Positions 37,817 through 46,309 of a stretch of DNA of 64,000 bases are shown one piece after another. Positions within the stretch are counted from its first letter, which is position 1. Every line of letters begins with the position of its first letter. A model generated the notes under the pieces. The model had not been told where the DNA came from. It ran no database searches and saw only the letters and a program-made list of their open reading frames with translations. Source of the DNA: Saccharopolyspora kobensis (GTDB lineage Bacteria; Actinomycetota; Actinomycetes; Mycobacteriales; Pseudonocardiaceae); contig NZ_FNVB01000002.1 in NCBI RefSeq assembly GCF_900108315.1, positions 620,001 to 684,000 on the forward strand. Direction: 5' to 3'. The translations under genes were made by a program, and so were the position numbers.

Positions 37817-39696
37817 GCCGAACTCGGTTCTCGATACGCGGCCGCCTGAAGCTCGTAGAGCTGGGCGTAGCGGCCTCCGGTGCGCAGCAGTTCCGGGTGC
37901 GTCCCCTGCTCGACGACGCGGCCGCGGTCCAGGACGTAGATCCGGTCGGCGTAGCGGACGCTGAAGAGGCGGTGCGAGATCAGCACCACCGTGCGACCGG
38001 CCGCGTGGTGCCGGATGCGCTCGAACAGCGCGTGTTCCGCGCGGGGGTCCAGGGCCGAGGTCGGTTCGTCGAAGATCATCACGTCCGCGTCGCGGTAGAA
38101 GGCGCGGGCGATCGCGATGCGCTGCCACTGACCGCCGGAGAGCTCTTGGCCGCCTCGGAACCTGCGGTCCAGCAGGGTTTCGTAGCCGTCGTCGAGCCTC
38201 GCGAGCACCGCATCGGCTCCCGCGGCGCGCGCCGCTTCGGCCATGCGCTCGTCGTCGCGGAGCCGGCCCATCGTGATGTTCTGCGCCGCGGTCAGCGGCC
38301 AGCGCGTGTGGTCCTGGGCGATCACCGAGATGCGTTCGCGCAGCGTGTCGCCGTCGACCTCGGCCAGGTCGACGGCGTTCCACCGGACCGCGCCGGAATC
38401 CGGTGCGTACAGGCCTGCCAGCAGCTTGGCCAGCGTAGTCTTGCCCGAGCCGTTCTCGCCGACCAGCGCCACGATCTCACCGCGCTCGACCGCCACGCTG
38501 ACCCCGTCGAGCGCGGGCGTGTCCGCTCCTGGGTACGTGAAGTGCACCGACTCGGCTGCGATCCGGCGGAACGGGTCGAGCCGGGCGGTGCGCTCGGGCG
38601 GCACGAACCGCTCCGCCATCGCGCAGAACTCCAGGTAGTCGCCGAAGTACAGACCGGCCTCGTAGAGCTTGTTCACCGACTGCACCAGGCTGGTCAGGGA
38701 CGACTGGCTCGCGCGGATGGTCAGCACCGCGGTGCCCACCACCGCCAGCGGCAGGAAGCCGAAGGCCAGCATCAACCCGAGCGTCCCGTACACCGCGGCG
38801 AGCGCGACGCCGCCGAGCAGGTCGCCGGTCACCCGCGTGGTCGCCCGCTGCCAGGCCACGTCGAGCTCCACCCGCTGCTCGTACTCGGCGATGCGGTCGT
38901 ACTCGCCGAGCAGGAAGCGGCGCAGCGTGAACGCCCGGACCTCCGCCGCGGGTGGGCGCTCGGCCATCAGGTCGGAGAGCAGGAACTTGCGCCGTCGCGC
39001 GGTGGAGACCCGGCGGAATGCCGCGTAGCGCATCCGCGCCGACCGCAGTGCCGCCCAGGCGTCCGGCACCGCCGTCACCAGTAGCAGCGGCATCAGCGCC
39101 GGGTGCAGGATGCCCAGCGTGACCGCCGCGGAGAGCACGCCGATCGCTCCGGTGAGCACGTTGACCGTCATCTCCACGACCGTCGCGGAATCGGGCACGC
39201 CGTTGTCCCGCGCCCGCTGCATCGAGTTGTGGAACTCCTCGTCGTCGAACGCGGTCAGCTCAACGCGGGTGGTCAACCGGAACAACCGGGTTTCCGCCAG
39301 CCGCTCGACCTGCGGTTTCAGCCTTTCCTGCGCCCAGGCCGCGACCGCCAGCATGCCCGCCCGCAGCGCGGCGGCCGCGGCCACCAGCAGCAGTGCGGGA
39401 ATCGCCGCGCGGACGCGGTCCGCGGTCGCGCCCGCCGCGAACAGCGACTCCAGCACGTCGTTGGTGGCGAGCAACCCGAACGCGGTGAACAGGCCCGCCA
39501 GCACGGTGAGGACCAGCGCGGCCGCGGTGTCGGCGCGGCTGGCCTGCCAGGCGACCCGGATCGCGTCGCGGACCAGCGCCGGCAGTCGCCGCGCGATGGC
39601 TCCCAGGCCCGCGGACAGCAGTTCCTCGTCGTGCGCCTGCCAGTACGGCACGACGAGATCGGCCGGCTCGGCCGCGGTGCGTCGTCGCCACCTCAT
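37810..39696 (-). CDS. ABC exporter (fused membrane and ATPase domains), probable lanthipeptide transporter
   Basis: A 628-residue half-transporter. Residues 1-330 hold about six membrane segments (for example AALVLTVLAGLFTAFGLLAT). The ATPase has Walker A VGENGSGKTTLAKLLAG, signature LSGGQWQRIAIARAFY and Walker B VMIFDEPTSALDP. No N-terminal C39 peptidase domain is present, so it should export without cleaving the leader; no protease gene is nearby either. ATG 39696 is preferred to the one 12 codons upstream, which lengthens only an arginine-rich tail. It is divergent from the precursor gene (281 bp) and overlaps the MauE-thioredoxin gene by 7 bp. Role assigned from context. Confidence 0.88.
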   Translation of the reverse strand: MRWRRRTAAEPADLVVPYWQAHDEELLSAGLGAIARRLPALVRDAIRVAWQASRADTAAALVLTVLAGLFTAFGLLATNDVLESLFAAGATADRVRAAIPALLLVAAAAALRAGMLAVAAWAQERLKPQVERLAETRLFRLTTRVELTAFDDEEFHNSMQRARDNGVPDSATVVEMTVNVLTGAIGVLSAAVTLGILHPALMPLLLVTAVPDAWAALRSARMRYAAFRRVSTARRRKFLLSDLMAERPPAAEVRAFTLRRFLLGEYDRIAEYEQRVELDVAWQRATTRVTGDLLGGVALAAVYGTLGLMLAFGFLPLAVVGTAVLTIRASQSSLTSLVQSVNKLYEAGLYFGDYLEFCAMAERFVPPERTARLDPFRRIAAESVHFTYPGADTPALDGVSVAVERGEIVALVGENGSGKTTLAKLLAGLYAPDSGAVRWNAVDLAEVDGDTLRERISVIAQDHTRWPLTAAQNITMGRLRDDERMAEAARAAGADAVLARLDDGYETLLDRRFRGGQELSGGQWQRIAIARAFYRDADVMIFDEPTSALDPRAEHALFERIRHHAAGRTVVLISHRLFSVRYADRIYVLDRGRVVEQGTHPELLRTGGRYAQLYELQAAAYREPSSAC

Positions 39697-39977
39697 CCGA
39701 TTCGACCGGTTTCCGGAAATCCTGCCGGGCAACGACTTCGCGCCATCACGTTCGAGAAGTTAATCCAACCAAGGGAGTTCTGTAAACCGGCGTTGTTCCT
39801 CCGTTTGGCCCTAGGTCTGCGAAACCCGGTGTGCCAACAATGCCAAGGGGTTGCACCGGGTGCAGACCGCGCAGTGGGGAGCGCGCAACCCGGAAATCGT
39901 TGGTGCGCTGCGAAATCCACTGCCGCCGCGGCAACCCCGGACGTCCCACCAGACCGGTGGGCGAGAGAGGAGCGATC
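39697..39977. promoter_or_regulatory. Divergent promoter region of the lanthipeptide cluster
   Basis: 281 bp between exporter and precursor starts. The portion 39755-39800 is AT-rich for this genome (GAAGTTAATCCAACC, then TTCTGTAAACCG) and is the likely core of both promoters. The right half has CCCGGTGTGCC and GGTTGCACCGGGTGC, which can pair partially. No regulator gene lies in the cluster, so control is probably by an outside factor. Confidence 0.45.
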
Positions 39978-40148
39978 ATGCACACCCTGCTGCTGGAGCC
40001 GCGTGACGCGGGAACCGTTGAGATCGAGGACGTTTCGGTCGACTTCGAGGTGGACCTCAAGGAGGTCCTGCACGGACCCCAGGCGTGCGTGAACACCTGC
40101 AAGCGGACCGTCTGCAGCAGCTGGCCCTGCTGTCCGTCCATCGTCTGA
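39978..40148 (+). CDS. Lanthipeptide precursor peptide (LanA), five-cysteine core
   Basis: A 56-residue precursor. The leader is acidic (MHTLLLEPRDAGTVEIEDVS followed by VDFEVDLKEVLHGPQA), where FEVDLKEVL may be the helix bound by the synthetase. The predicted core, residues 37-56, reads CVNTCKRTVCSSWPCCPSIV. It has Cys at 37, 41, 46, 51 and 52, and five Ser/Thr (40, 44, 47, 48, 54), so up to five thioether links are possible. AGAGAGGAG lies 6 bases before the ATG. A 14-bp hairpin follows, then the synthetase gene 74 bp downstream. I know of no named lanthipeptide with this core. Leader cleavage site unassigned. Confidence 0.85.
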   Translation: MHTLLLEPRDAGTVEIEDVSVDFEVDLKEVLHGPQACVNTCKRTVCSSWPCCPSIV

Positions 40149-40163
40149 CGGGTATTCGCCACA

Positions 40164-40196
40164 GCGGTGGGAAGTCCGCAGCGGACTTCCCACCGC
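40164..40196 (+). terminator. Intra-operon hairpin between precursor and synthetase genes (probable attenuator)
   Basis: GCGGTGGGAAGTCC (40164-40177) pairs perfectly with GGACTTCCCACCGC (40183-40196) around loop GCAGC. Partial terminators after lanA are known in other lanthipeptide operons, where they keep precursor in excess over enzyme. Confidence 0.75.
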
Positions 40197-40222
40197 GTCC
40201 GACCTCGACCGGGAGCAGCAGG

Positions 40223-42772
40223 ATGCGCAGCACCACCACCGATCTGCCCGGCCTGCTGGCCCGGAGCGCGGAAGCCGCCGGCCGGGAGTGGGCCGTCGAC
40301 GAAACCTGGGTGAGCGTGCGCAGCCCCGGCGGCGCGGTGCCCGACCAGGGCTGGAAGCTGCACATCTCCGCCCGACCGGGCACGTTGGAGCAGACCGTCG
40401 ACATAGTCCTACCGCTGCTGCTCGCCCACGACTGCGACTTCAAGGTCGCGCGGTCCCCCGAAGTGCTGCGGGAGCTCAACTCCGGCGACGTCGACCCGGC
40501 GACCGTCGGCAAGGCGATGACCGTCTACCCGCCGCAGGACGACGTGGTGCGGCTGGGCGGCCTGCTGGCCGAGGCGCTGGCCGGGATGACCGGCCCGCGG
40601 ATCACCAGCGATCGCCGCATCCGCCCGGATTCCCCGGTGTACTACCGCTACGCGCCGTTCCGGCCGCAGTACCGGGTGGACGACAACGGCGACTTCGAGC
40701 TGGTGGTGCTCGGGCCGGACGGCACCGCACTGCCGGGCGCGGCGGGACCGGAGTTCAGCTGCCCGCCGTGGGCCACCGACCCGTTCCGCCCCGCCGAGTC
40801 CGCCCAGCGGGCGACCGTGCTCGGCGGCCGCTTCCGGCTGACCTCCGGAGTGCTGCGCGGGCCGCGCGGCAACGTCTACCGCGCCGTCGATCCCGAAGGC
40901 CGGCAGGTGGTGATCAAGGAGGCCCGCGCTCACGTCGGCGAGAACGTCAACGGCATCGACCTGCGCATGCAGCTGCGCAACGAGCGTCGCGTCCTGCAGG
41001 CGCTGGACGGCGTGGACGGGGTGCCGCGGCTGCTCGACCACTTCCGGCACGGCGAGGACGAGTACCTCGTGACCACCGACGTCGGGACGCGCGATCTCAA
41101 CCGGTACGTCGGCGAGCAGACCAGGTTCTTCGACGACCCCACCAGTCCCGACCGGGACCTGGTGCGCCTGGCCTCCCGGCTGGCCGACGTGCTCGCCGCG
41201 GTGCACGAGCGCGGCGTGGTGGTGCGCGATCTCTCCCCGAAGAACGTGGTCCTCGACGACGACGGCCGCTGCACGCTCATCGACTTCGGCAACAGCCACT
41301 TCGACGGCTTCCAGCTGCACGGGTGGACGCGCGGCTACAGCGTGCCCGACCAGCACACCGATCGCCCGGCCGAAGCGAGCGACGACTACTTCTCGCTGGG
41401 CGCGACGCTGTTCTTCGCCGCGACCGGGATCAACCCGATCGGCGCCGACCCCGACCCGGTGCGCAACCTGGAGCGCACGCTGCTGTGCCTGGATCGCCTG
41501 TACCCGGAGGCGACCGGCGTGCGCGCGCTGATCCCCGGACTGCTCAGCCTGGACCCGGCCGAGCGCACCGCGGCCTTCGAGGCCCTGCGCACCGATCGCC
41601 CGGCCCGGCGCGGTCGCCGGCCCGAAGCACCCGTGCTGAGCGCCGACCTGCTGGAGTCCGTGCTGAGCCACACCGTCGGCGAGTGCGTGGCCGCCGCCCG
41701 CGAGATGGCATCGCAACCGACCGGTGGTCGTTCGGAACCGCCCAAGACCAACGTCTACAGTGGATCGGCCGGGCTCGGCCTGGAACTGCTGCACCACCCC
41801 GAGGGCATCGACGCCGGGATCGAACTGGCCCGCTGGACGATCGCGGCGACGCCGCCGACCCGATTGCCCGCCGCGATGTACTTCGGACGGACCGGGACCG
41901 AGATCTTCCTGGCCACCGCGCGCCGGACCGGTGCGGAGCTGCCGGTGTCCGAACCGGTCGATCTCGGCGACGAACGCGCCGACTACATCCACGGCGTGGC
42001 CGGGATCGGCGCGGGCCACCTGGTGCTGCACGCCGTGGAACCGGCGGGCGGGCACCTGGCGGTCGCCGACGAGTGCGCCCGCCGGCTGCTCACCGGCCGG
42101 ACCCGGGAGACCGAGGACGCGGTGCCCGCCGCGCCGGAGACCGGTGTGGCGCTGGAAGCCGGTTTCGCCCACGGCAGCGCCGGGATCGCGCACTTCCTGC
42201 TGTCCTACCACCAGCGCACCGGTGATCCGGCCGCGGAGGAAGCGGCCGCGAAGCGGTTCGCCGCCCTCGCCGATGAGGCGGTGGAGCTGATCCAGGTCAT
42301 GCGAGGCCGTCCCGCGCGGCCGATGGCCGCTTCCTGGTGCCAGGGCATGTCCGGCATCTCCTCCGCACTGCTGGCAGCGGCGCGGCACTGGGACGACGAC
42401 CGCTACCTGGCGCTGGCGAAGGACGGCGGCCGCGCTTGCCTCGGCCTGGCAGCCCAGGCGTGGGTGGTGTCGCAGTGCTGCGGTCTGGCCGGGATGGGCG
42501 AGGCGCTCATCGACCTGGCCATCGCCACCGAGGACGAGGAGTTCTGGCGCGGCGCCGAGGAGATCGCCGTGCACATGCTGGCCCGCAGCGGCGGCGAGTA
42601 CGCCGCCCCGAGGTTCCCGGACAACTCGCTGGAGACCTCCAGCGCCCCGTGGTCCACGGGCACCTCCGGTGTCCTGTCCTTCCTCCGCCGCCTGCACGAC
42701 CGCGCTGGTGAACGCCTCTGGACTCCCGCCTGGACTCCGCCGTCGCGACCGATCGCCGAGGACCTCACCTGA
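40223..42772 (+). CDS. Lyase-kinase-cyclase lanthipeptide synthetase (class IV LanL-like, CCC zinc site)
   Basis: An 849-residue three-domain enzyme. The N-terminal phosphoSer/Thr lyase has GWKLHISA (Lys45, His47) and FKVARS (Lys74). The kinase (about 200-460) has GGRF, Lys232 in VVIKEA, VVRDLSPKN (Asp336) and DFG at 354-356. The LanC-like cyclase (about 510-849) has AGFAHGSAG (642-654 region), Cys706 in SWCQG and Cys752-Cys753 in SQCCGLAG. Conserved zinc-type cysteines point to class IV rather than class III (LanKC lacks them). The third ligand, His in NisC, is Cys here, as in ProcM-type enzymes. ATG 40223 follows GGGAG. It should dehydrate and cyclise the precursor encoded just upstream. 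Confidence 0.93.
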   Translation: MRSTTTDLPGLLARSAEAAGREWAVDETWVSVRSPGGAVPDQGWKLHISARPGTLEQTVDIVLPLLLAHDCDFKVARSPEVLRELNSGDVDPATVGKAMTVYPPQDDVVRLGGLLAEALAGMTGPRITSDRRIRPDSPVYYRYAPFRPQYRVDDNGDFELVVLGPDGTALPGAAGPEFSCPPWATDPFRPAESAQRATVLGGRFRLTSGVLRGPRGNVYRAVDPEGRQVVIKEARAHVGENVNGIDLRMQLRNERRVLQALDGVDGVPRLLDHFRHGEDEYLVTTDVGTRDLNRYVGEQTRFFDDPTSPDRDLVRLASRLADVLAAVHERGVVVRDLSPKNVVLDDDGRCTLIDFGNSHFDGFQLHGWTRGYSVPDQHTDRPAEASDDYFSLGATLFFAATGINPIGADPDPVRNLERTLLCLDRLYPEATGVRALIPGLLSLDPAERTAAFEALRTDRPARRGRRPEAPVLSADLLESVLSHTVGECVAAAREMASQPTGGRSEPPKTNVYSGSAGLGLELLHHPEGIDAGIELARWTIAATPPTRLPAAMYFGRTGTEIFLATARRTGAELPVSEPVDLGDERADYIHGVAGIGAGHLVLHAVEPAGGHLAVADECARRLLTGRTRETEDAVPAAPETGVALEAGFAHGSAGIAHFLLSYHQRTGDPAAEEAAAKRFAALADEAVELIQVMRGRPARPMAASWCQGMSGISSALLAAARHWDDDRYLALAKDGGRACLGLAAQAWVVSQCCGLAGMGEALIDLAIATEDEEFWRGAEEIAVHMLARSGGEYAAPRFPDNSLETSSAPWSTGTSGVLSFLRRLHDRAGERLWTPAWTPPSRPIAEDLT

Positions 42773-42832
42773 TCGCTCCGTCGCGGGCCCCTGGTGTCCC
42801 GGGCGGTTCGCTGCCAGAATGGGCGCGGCATG

Positions 42833-42846
42833 TTACCGACGGGTAG
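42833..42846. promoter_or_regulatory. Inverted repeat TACC-GACG-GGTA upstream of the aldehyde dehydrogenase
   Basis: TTACCGACGGGTAG lies about 36 bp before the start codon, in the right place for a repressor of the TetR type. Arms TACC and GGTA are perfect; the flanks are not. Target regulator unknown. Confidence 0.4.
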
Positions 42847-42881
42847 AAAGTGCCCGCCCGCGCGAAACACGGAGACACCGG

Positions 42882-44447
42882 ATGAGCTCGTCCACCGCCC
42901 AGGCAACCGCGACTCCGCTGGATGCGGCCACTGTGCGGCGGTTGACCTCGGGAATCGCCGCCACGGGTGAACCGAGGACCACGACCGCGCCGTTCACCGG
43001 CGCAGCGCTGGCGACCATCCCGCAATCGACGGACAGCGATGTGCGCAGCGCCTTCGCACGAGCTCGCGAGGCGCAGCGGGAATGGGCGAGCACTCCCGTG
43101 CGCGAGCGGGTGCGGCCGTTCCTCCGGCTGGTGGACATGATGCTGTCCCGGCAGTCCGAGGTGCTGGACCTCATCCAGCACGAAACGGGCAAAGCCCGGC
43201 TGCACGCCTTCGAGGAGGTCCTCGACGGCGCGATGTCCACCTTGTACTACGCGCGCAAAGCGCCACAGCTGCTGCGCGGCCGTCGGCGTGCGGGCGCGCT
43301 GCCGGTGTTCACCCGCACCATCGAGACTCCGCTGCCGAAGGGCGTCGTCACCACGATCACGCCGTGGAACTACCCGCTGGCACTGACCATGGACGTCGTT
43401 CCCGCGCTGCTGGCGGGCAACGCCGTGGTGCACAAACCGGACAGCCAGACCGCGCTGTCCAGCCTGTGGCCGCGTGCCCTGCTGGTCGAGGCCGGGCTGC
43501 CGCAGGAGCTGTGGCAGGTCGTGCTCGGCGAACCCGGTGACATCGGGAACGCGCTGATCGACGAGGCCGACTACGTCGGCTTCACCGGTTCCACCGCGGC
43601 GGGCAAGGCCATCGCCGAGCGAGCCGCGAAGCAGCTGACCGGGTGCTCGCTGGAGCTCGGCGGCAAGAACCCGATGCTGGTGCTCGACGACGCCGACCTG
43701 GCCGCGACGGCGAAGACCGCGGTCCGCGCCTGCTTCGCCAACGCCGGGCAGCTGTGCGTGTCGATCGAGCGGATCTACGTCGACGCCGCCGTGCACGACG
43801 AGTTCGTCGAGCTGTTCGCCCGGCAGGTCCGCGACCTGCGGCTGAACTCCGACCTCGCGTTCACCGCCGACGTCGGATCGCTGACCTCCGAGCGCCAGCT
43901 CGCCCGCGTCACCGAGCACGTCGAGGCCGCCGTCGAAGCGGGGGCGACGGTGGCCGCGGGAGGGAAGGCCCGTCCCGACCTGGGGCCGTACTTCTTCGAA
44001 CCGACCGTGCTGACCGGCGTCGTCGAGGGCACCCCGGTGTGCCGCGAGGAGACCTTCGGCCCCGTCGTCTCCGTCTACCCGTTCCGCAGCGAGGACGAGG
44101 CGATCGAGCTGGCCAACGACACGCCGTACGGCCTCAACGCCTCGGTGTTCAGCCGCGACGAACGCCGTGCCCGGCGGGTGGCGGCCCGGATCAAGGCGGG
44201 CACCGTCAACCTCAACGAGGGCTACGCCGCGGCCTACGCCTCGCAGGGAGCCTCGATGGGCGGCATGAAGGAGTCCGGGCTGGGCCGCCGCCACGGTCCT
44301 GCCGGGCTGCTGAAGTACACCGAAGCGCAGTCGGTGGCCAGCCAGCGCGTGCTCGGCTTCGACCCCGCCTTCGGGCTCAGCGGGCAGCAGCACGCCAAGC
44401 TGTTCACCGCGGCGCTGCGCGTGATCAAGGCGCTGCGCATCCGCTGA
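42882..44447 (+). CDS. gabD2: Succinate-semialdehyde dehydrogenase (NADP+-type aldehyde dehydrogenase)
   Basis: A 521-residue aldehyde dehydrogenase oxidising succinate semialdehyde, or a similar aldehyde, to the acid. Markers are ITPWNYPLALTMDVVPALLA (cofactor domain), GFTGSTAAGKAIAE, the general-base Glu in LELGGKNPMLVL, catalytic Cys in RACFANAGQLCVSIERIYVD and PVCREETFGPVVSVYPF. The sequence pattern, with the GMKESGLGRRHGPAGLLKYT C-terminal stretch, resembles actinobacterial GabD2 proteins. ATG 42882 follows CGGAGAC. It is not in an operon with the synthetase upstream (109 bp gap) and converges on the dehydroshikimate dehydratase at a shared terminator. Exact aldehyde is inferred. Confidence 0.88.
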   Translation: MSSSTAQATATPLDAATVRRLTSGIAATGEPRTTTAPFTGAALATIPQSTDSDVRSAFARAREAQREWASTPVRERVRPFLRLVDMMLSRQSEVLDLIQHETGKARLHAFEEVLDGAMSTLYYARKAPQLLRGRRRAGALPVFTRTIETPLPKGVVTTITPWNYPLALTMDVVPALLAGNAVVHKPDSQTALSSLWPRALLVEAGLPQELWQVVLGEPGDIGNALIDEADYVGFTGSTAAGKAIAERAAKQLTGCSLELGGKNPMLVLDDADLAATAKTAVRACFANAGQLCVSIERIYVDAAVHDEFVELFARQVRDLRLNSDLAFTADVGSLTSERQLARVTEHVEAAVEAGATVAAGGKARPDLGPYFFEPTVLTGVVEGTPVCREETFGPVVSVYPFRSEDEAIELANDTPYGLNASVFSRDERRARRVAARIKAGTVNLNEGYAAAYASQGASMGGMKESGLGRRHGPAGLLKYTEAQSVASQRVLGFDPAFGLSGQQHAKLFTAALRVIKALRIR

Positions 44448-44486
44448 CCGGTCGGCAGTGGACAGTGACCGTCCACTGCTGGTCAG
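44444..44486. terminator. Bidirectional terminator between gabD2-like and qsuB-like genes
   Basis: Inner arms GCAGTGGAC (44455-44463) and GTCCACTGC (44471-44479), outer arms CTGACC (44444-44449) and GGTCAG (44481-44486). It overlaps the stop codons of both convergent genes. Confidence 0.8.
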
Positions 44487-46309
44487 CCGCTGCCGGCGGC
44501 GAGGCGCTGGCGGCGGTGGGCGGCCATGCGGACCGGAGCGTTGGGCACGCCGTAGCCCGCGTAGCCCCCGATGCGCTGGACGAGTTCGAAGAAGATGCGG
44601 GAGCCCAGCATCTCGGTGCACACGTGCAGGTATTCACCGTGCTCGTCGCGGTCGTAGAGCACCGAGTTCGCGCGCAGCTGCGCCAGCACTTCCTCGCCGA
44701 GGTCCAACCGGGCGTCGAGGTCGTCGTAGTAGTTGTCCGGGATGCGCAGGACCGGCGCTCCTCGTTCGCGCAAGGTGCGCGCCGCGGCGAGCACGTGGTC
44801 GCAGGCGAACGCGATGTGCTGCGGATCGCGCACCGCCGGGGCCCACTCGCCGCGGCGCACCAGCGTGCCGGTCAGCGCCAGGCGCACCGCTCCCGTCGGG
44901 TCGGCGACTCCTCGCGTCCGCACCATGCCGAACGGTGCCGCGTACTCCGCGATCGGCTCTGGTCGCAGCCCGGTCACCGAGCGGTAGAACAGCGTGGCCT
45001 CGTCGAAGTGGTCGAAGGGCTGGGTCAGCGCGACGTGGTCGATGCCGGTGATGCCCAGCCCCGGCACCGGAGCGGCACCGGCCCCGGCGAAGTCCGCGAG
45101 CCAGCTGCCGGAACCGGCGCCGCAGAAGAAGACCTCGGTGCCGTCCGGCGCCGCCACGGACGCCAGGTTCGCCTCCTCCGGTCCGCGCGTGCGCGGCAGG
45201 ATCGGGGCGTGCATCGCTTCGGCTCGCAGCGCGGAGCTGCTCGGATCGGCGCTCTCCACCGCCAGCGCACCGATCTCCGCCGAGCCCGGCGTTTCCGACT
45301 TCGCGTTCAGCAGCACCCGCGCGCCGCCCTGCTCCCACAGCCGCACGGGTTTGCTGCCGTGCTCACCGGTGGCCTCGAAGCCGAGCGCGGCAAGGGTTCC
45401 GGCGATCCGTGCGCCCGATTCCCGGTCCACGGCCAGCTCCACGAACGCGTGACCGGACAGCCGCGGCGCCGGCTCGGCCACCGGAAATCCCAGCTGCTCC
45501 TCCAGCAGGCGCAGCGAGCGCATCGCGTCCACCGCGGCGGGCTTCGGGTCGGCTTGGCGGAAGACGTCGTTGAAGACCTCCAGCGACAGCGGCCCCGCAT
45601 AGCCGGTGGAGAGCACGTTGCCGATGAAGGTCTGCAGGTCGAACGAGCCCTGGCCCGGGAAGAGCCGGTGGTGCCGGCTCCACTGCAGCACGTCCATGTC
45701 CAGCCTCGGCGCGTCGGCCAGCTGCAGGAAGAACAGCTTCTCCCCCGGGATCGTGCGGATCAGCGCCGGATCGCCGCCCCGGGACAGCACGTGGAAGCTG
45801 TCCAGGCACACGCCCAGCGCCGGGTGGTCCGCGCGGCGCACGATGCGCCAGGAATGCTCGTAGGTGTTGACGAACCTGCCCCACGCCAGCGCCTCGTAGG
45901 CGACCCGCATGCCGCGGGCGGCGGCGCGTTCGGCGAGCAGGCGCAGCTGCTCGGCGGCGAGCTCGTCGTCGTCGACCGCGTCCGGGGACACCGTCGAGCA
46001 CACCAGCACCAGGTCGGCGCCCAGCTGCTCCATCACGTCGAACTTGCGCTCGGCGCGGCGCAGGTTGGCCCGCAGCAGCTCCGGCGGGACCGATTCGAAA
46101 TCGCGGAACGGCTGGTAGAGGTCGACGGTCAGCCCGAGATCGGCGCAGCGCTGCCGGATCTCGGCGGGCGCGGCCGCGGAGGCGATCAGGTCGTTCTCGA
46201 AGATCTCCACCCCGTCGAACCCGGCGGCAGCGGCGGCCGCCAGCTTGTCCTCCAGGGTGCCGGACAGGCAGACGGTGGCGATCACCCTGCGGGGCTCAGC
46301 TGTGGACAT
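44483..46309 (-). CDS. qsuB: 3-dehydroshikimate dehydratase, fused TIM-barrel and HPPD-like domains (QsuB type)
   Basis: A 608-residue fusion. Residues 1-270 form a xylose-isomerase-like TIM barrel (AAAGFDGVEIFENDLI, VAYEALAWGRFVNTYEHSW, LGVCLDSFHVLSRG, GPLSLEVFNDVFR) that converts 3-dehydroshikimate to protocatechuate. Residues 290-608 are two VOC modules like 4-hydroxyphenylpyruvate dioxygenase (GITGIDHVALTQPFDHFDEA, then LGSRIFFELVQRIGGYAGYG), as in Corynebacterium QsuB. ATG 46309 overlaps the end of the shikimate dehydrogenase gene by 14 bp. The set of dehydratase, dehydrogenase, TetR and MFS importer makes quinate/shikimate catabolism the natural reading. Protocatechuate ring-cleavage genes are not in the window. 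Confidence 0.92.
   Translation of the reverse strand: MSTAEPRRVIATVCLSGTLEDKLAAAAAAGFDGVEIFENDLIASAAAPAEIRQRCADLGLTVDLYQPFRDFESVPPELLRANLRRAERKFDVMEQLGADLVLVCSTVSPDAVDDDELAAEQLRLLAERAAARGMRVAYEALAWGRFVNTYEHSWRIVRRADHPALGVCLDSFHVLSRGGDPALIRTIPGEKLFFLQLADAPRLDMDVLQWSRHHRLFPGQGSFDLQTFIGNVLSTGYAGPLSLEVFNDVFRQADPKPAAVDAMRSLRLLEEQLGFPVAEPAPRLSGHAFVELAVDRESGARIAGTLAALGFEATGEHGSKPVRLWEQGGARVLLNAKSETPGSAEIGALAVESADPSSSALRAEAMHAPILPRTRGPEEANLASVAAPDGTEVFFCGAGSGSWLADFAGAGAAPVPGLGITGIDHVALTQPFDHFDEATLFYRSVTGLRPEPIAEYAAPFGMVRTRGVADPTGAVRLALTGTLVRRGEWAPAVRDPQHIAFACDHVLAAARTLRERGAPVLRIPDNYYDDLDARLDLGEEVLAQLRANSVLYDRDEHGEYLHVCTEMLGSRIFFELVQRIGGYAGYGVPNAPVRMAAHRRQRLAAGSG

Noticed and set aside
44483..46309. 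The long chain considered as two adjacent genes (isomerase and HPPD) fused by sequencing error
   Set aside because: The fused architecture is the known QsuB-type dehydroshikimate dehydratase and the frame is continuous with uniform codon bias.
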